This document shows positions 62,653-64,000 of a stretch of DNA of 64,000 bases, piece by piece. Location of the stretch: assembly GCA_029717555.1 (NCBI GenBank), contig JAMDHS010000043.1, positions 120,326 to 184,325 of the forward strand. Reading direction: 5' to 3'. Position 1 is the stretch's first letter. Each line of letters begins with the position of its first letter. Position numbers and translations under genes: made by a program. Source of the stretch: Peribolospora baueri. Its lineage: Eukaryota; Basidiomycota; Peribolosporomycetes; Peribolosporales; Peribolosporaceae. The notes beneath the pieces are model-generated. The model was given only the letters and a program-made list of their open reading frames with translations, made no database searches and was not told the DNA's origin.

Positions 62653-63968
62653 GAACGAGGAGGAGGAGGAGGAGTGCCGACATTCTCAGGAGGGGCCATG
62701 TTGTCATTCGCAGGATCAGAGTGCATGGACATATATGTGAGAAAGTTGCCTTGGTTCCTTGAGGTGAAGATACATCTGGGGTGGGGGCACCTAAAAGTGG
62801 GCACGCCCGTTATGCCGGGTGATGATGACAGTGGGAGAGTCTCTTTCGCTCCAACGACCCTGTATGGAGTAAAGAGTGGGTGGATGGAATGAATGCAATG
62901 AAGGATGGTCGTCAGTGGAATCCAGATCTCAGCGGCTGGCTGGCTAGTAAATGGAGGACGCCCACCCTGGATCTGCATGGCATGATGTTTCAAGTAGTGC
63001 TTTTTTGCTTTTTGAGGCTACGACGAGACCCGAAGTGTTGTAGACAAGAGAGACACTTGAGGACGAGTGGGAGATGGCTTTGGTAGGGGAGGCATGACGA
63101 GGGCGAGTCAAAGTCAAGAAGTAGGCAGAGTAGGCAGACGTTCAATCAAAAGACAAAAAGGGGGCAACCGATGTCGATTTGATGAAAGAGGAGGAGGAGG
63201 AGGAGGAGGGACAGAACGGCTTCGGTCAGTCGGTCACCTCATTTCCTTTGATACCGACTGCCGAAAGCCAGTTCCCCATTGTCCATGTCCATTTTCCCAT
63301 TTGTCCTGGTGGATAAGAGGGCTGAATGAACAGACGGAAGGTGATGGTGTATTGAAAAACAAGCCAAGACGATGTCGTCGGCACAGACGACCGAGTTGGC
63401 CCCATCAAACTGAGAGACCGCGGCTTTCTTCCTTCGAGCTCAACAAGATGGATGGTGAGCGACTTTTTGGAGTGACTGGATTGGTCGGCGGTACTGCGGC
63501 GCGAGCTATCGACCGAGCTCCAGGCTGGAACCTGGGACGAGGTTGGCATGTCCAGAGTGACCCCATGCAAGTGGTATGTGATCGGACGCGCTTACAAGCG
63601 TGGGAACGTGAGGCTAACTCTTTTTAAGTTTTCGGAGAGCGATTCGGCGTGCAGCGGACGGACGGCGGGTGGGCGACTAGAGGTATACTCGTAGGCGCGT
63701 CTCCGCTCGCTTTCACCGCGGCTGTGGTAAATCGGAGATATGCACGTCGGCGTTGCCGGGCGAGGGGGTTCCTAGCAAGCAAGCGGTCTAAGGGGGTCTG
63801 AGGGGGCGGAAGTGGAACGACTGGCTGGGCGATCAAGTTTATTTGAGCGAGCGCGGGCGGGCGGCGTCGCGGCGGCGGTTGGGCGATGGCTGTCGTGCGA
63901 GGGCCGTTGCGCTTCCTCCGTGCTCCTCCTCGCTTCTAAGCGAGCATACGTTGGCGCATACGGTCCCT

Positions 63969-63999
<31 letters not shown>

Positions 64000-64000
64000 G
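62653..64000. other. Right-end region, no supported gene
   Basis: About 1.35 kb with GGA microsatellite bits (62657-62672; 63188-63211) and modest open frames on both strands (for example 63067..63627 plus, 63570..63226 minus) that have no recognised motif. It ends in a homopolymer. Upstream parts of a minus-strand gene lying beyond the window cannot be excluded. Confidence 0.45.
63971..63999. repeat. Run of 29 T
   Basis: An uninterrupted T run is followed by one G at the edge of the window. It could be a microsatellite, the poly(A) end of a minus-strand retroinsertion, or an assembly-edge artefact. Confidence 0.9.

Overview
The window is intron-dense, GC-rich fungal nuclear DNA, most probably from a basidiomycete; a yeast-forming Pucciniomycotina lineage would fit, but no sequence comparison was possible. 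The evidence is spliceosomal introns of about 45-140 nt with GTRNGY donors and CAG/TAG acceptors, CTAAC/CTGAC-like branch sites, long Ser/Pro/Gln-rich disordered segments in signalling proteins, and fungus-specific families (PMT1, BEM2, SLD3, YPR011C-type carrier). No rRNA, tRNA or CRISPR feature was recognised. Exon models were built by hand: GT-AG borders were chosen so that reading phase closes exactly and conserved motifs are continuous. Names come from remembered family motifs, not from searches.

Layout. 1-8664 (-): giant DH-BAR-SH3 Rho guanine exchange factor, cut by the left edge. 10731-13265 (+): tRNA pseudouridine synthase (PUS9 type, 12 exons). 14311-16639 (-): mitochondrial carrier of the YPR011C type, with 7-nt and 12-nt microexons. 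17950-19603 (+): two unassigned intron-rich reading frames. 21008-30597 (+): BEM2-like RhoGAP of about 3021 aa. 31721-34227 (-): FAD-linked oxidase with several frame breaks (probable pseudogene). 34654-38309 (-): intact 18-exon phenol 2-monooxygenase-like flavoprotein. 39282-41535 (+): SLD3-like replication initiation factor. 41742-43685 (-): pyruvate dehydrogenase kinase-type mitochondrial kinase. 43852-46266 (+): saccharopine dehydrogenase-like oxidoreductase with a 17-nt microexon. 46528-50193 (-): PMT1-type protein O-mannosyltransferase. 50941-52947 (-): fatty acyl-CoA/thioester reductase-like protein. 54423-56762 (+): 14-TM-type MFS transporter. From about 57 kb the character changes. 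There are decayed minus-strand frames, then an intronless, bacterial-looking double P-loop kinase gene broken by a frameshift and a stop (58684-59977). These are followed by the degenerate 3' half of a Ty3/gypsy chromovirus with a well-preserved 345-bp LTR (61180-62652). The window ends in a 29-T run.

Logic of the region. The left 30 kb carries two opposing regulators of Rho/Cdc42 GTPases, a GEF and a GAP, which probably act in cell polarity. The centre holds housekeeping genes: tRNA modification, mitochondrial transport, DNA replication start, PDH control and ER O-mannosylation. The two neighbouring flavoenzymes (31.7-38.3 kb) may be the remains of an aromatic-compound catabolic pair. The right end (57-64 kb) looks like an accessory, transposon-invaded segment with a candidate horizontal acquisition. 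The most unusual features are the motif-encoding microexons in several unrelated genes and the broken bacterial-type kinase gene beside the retroelement.
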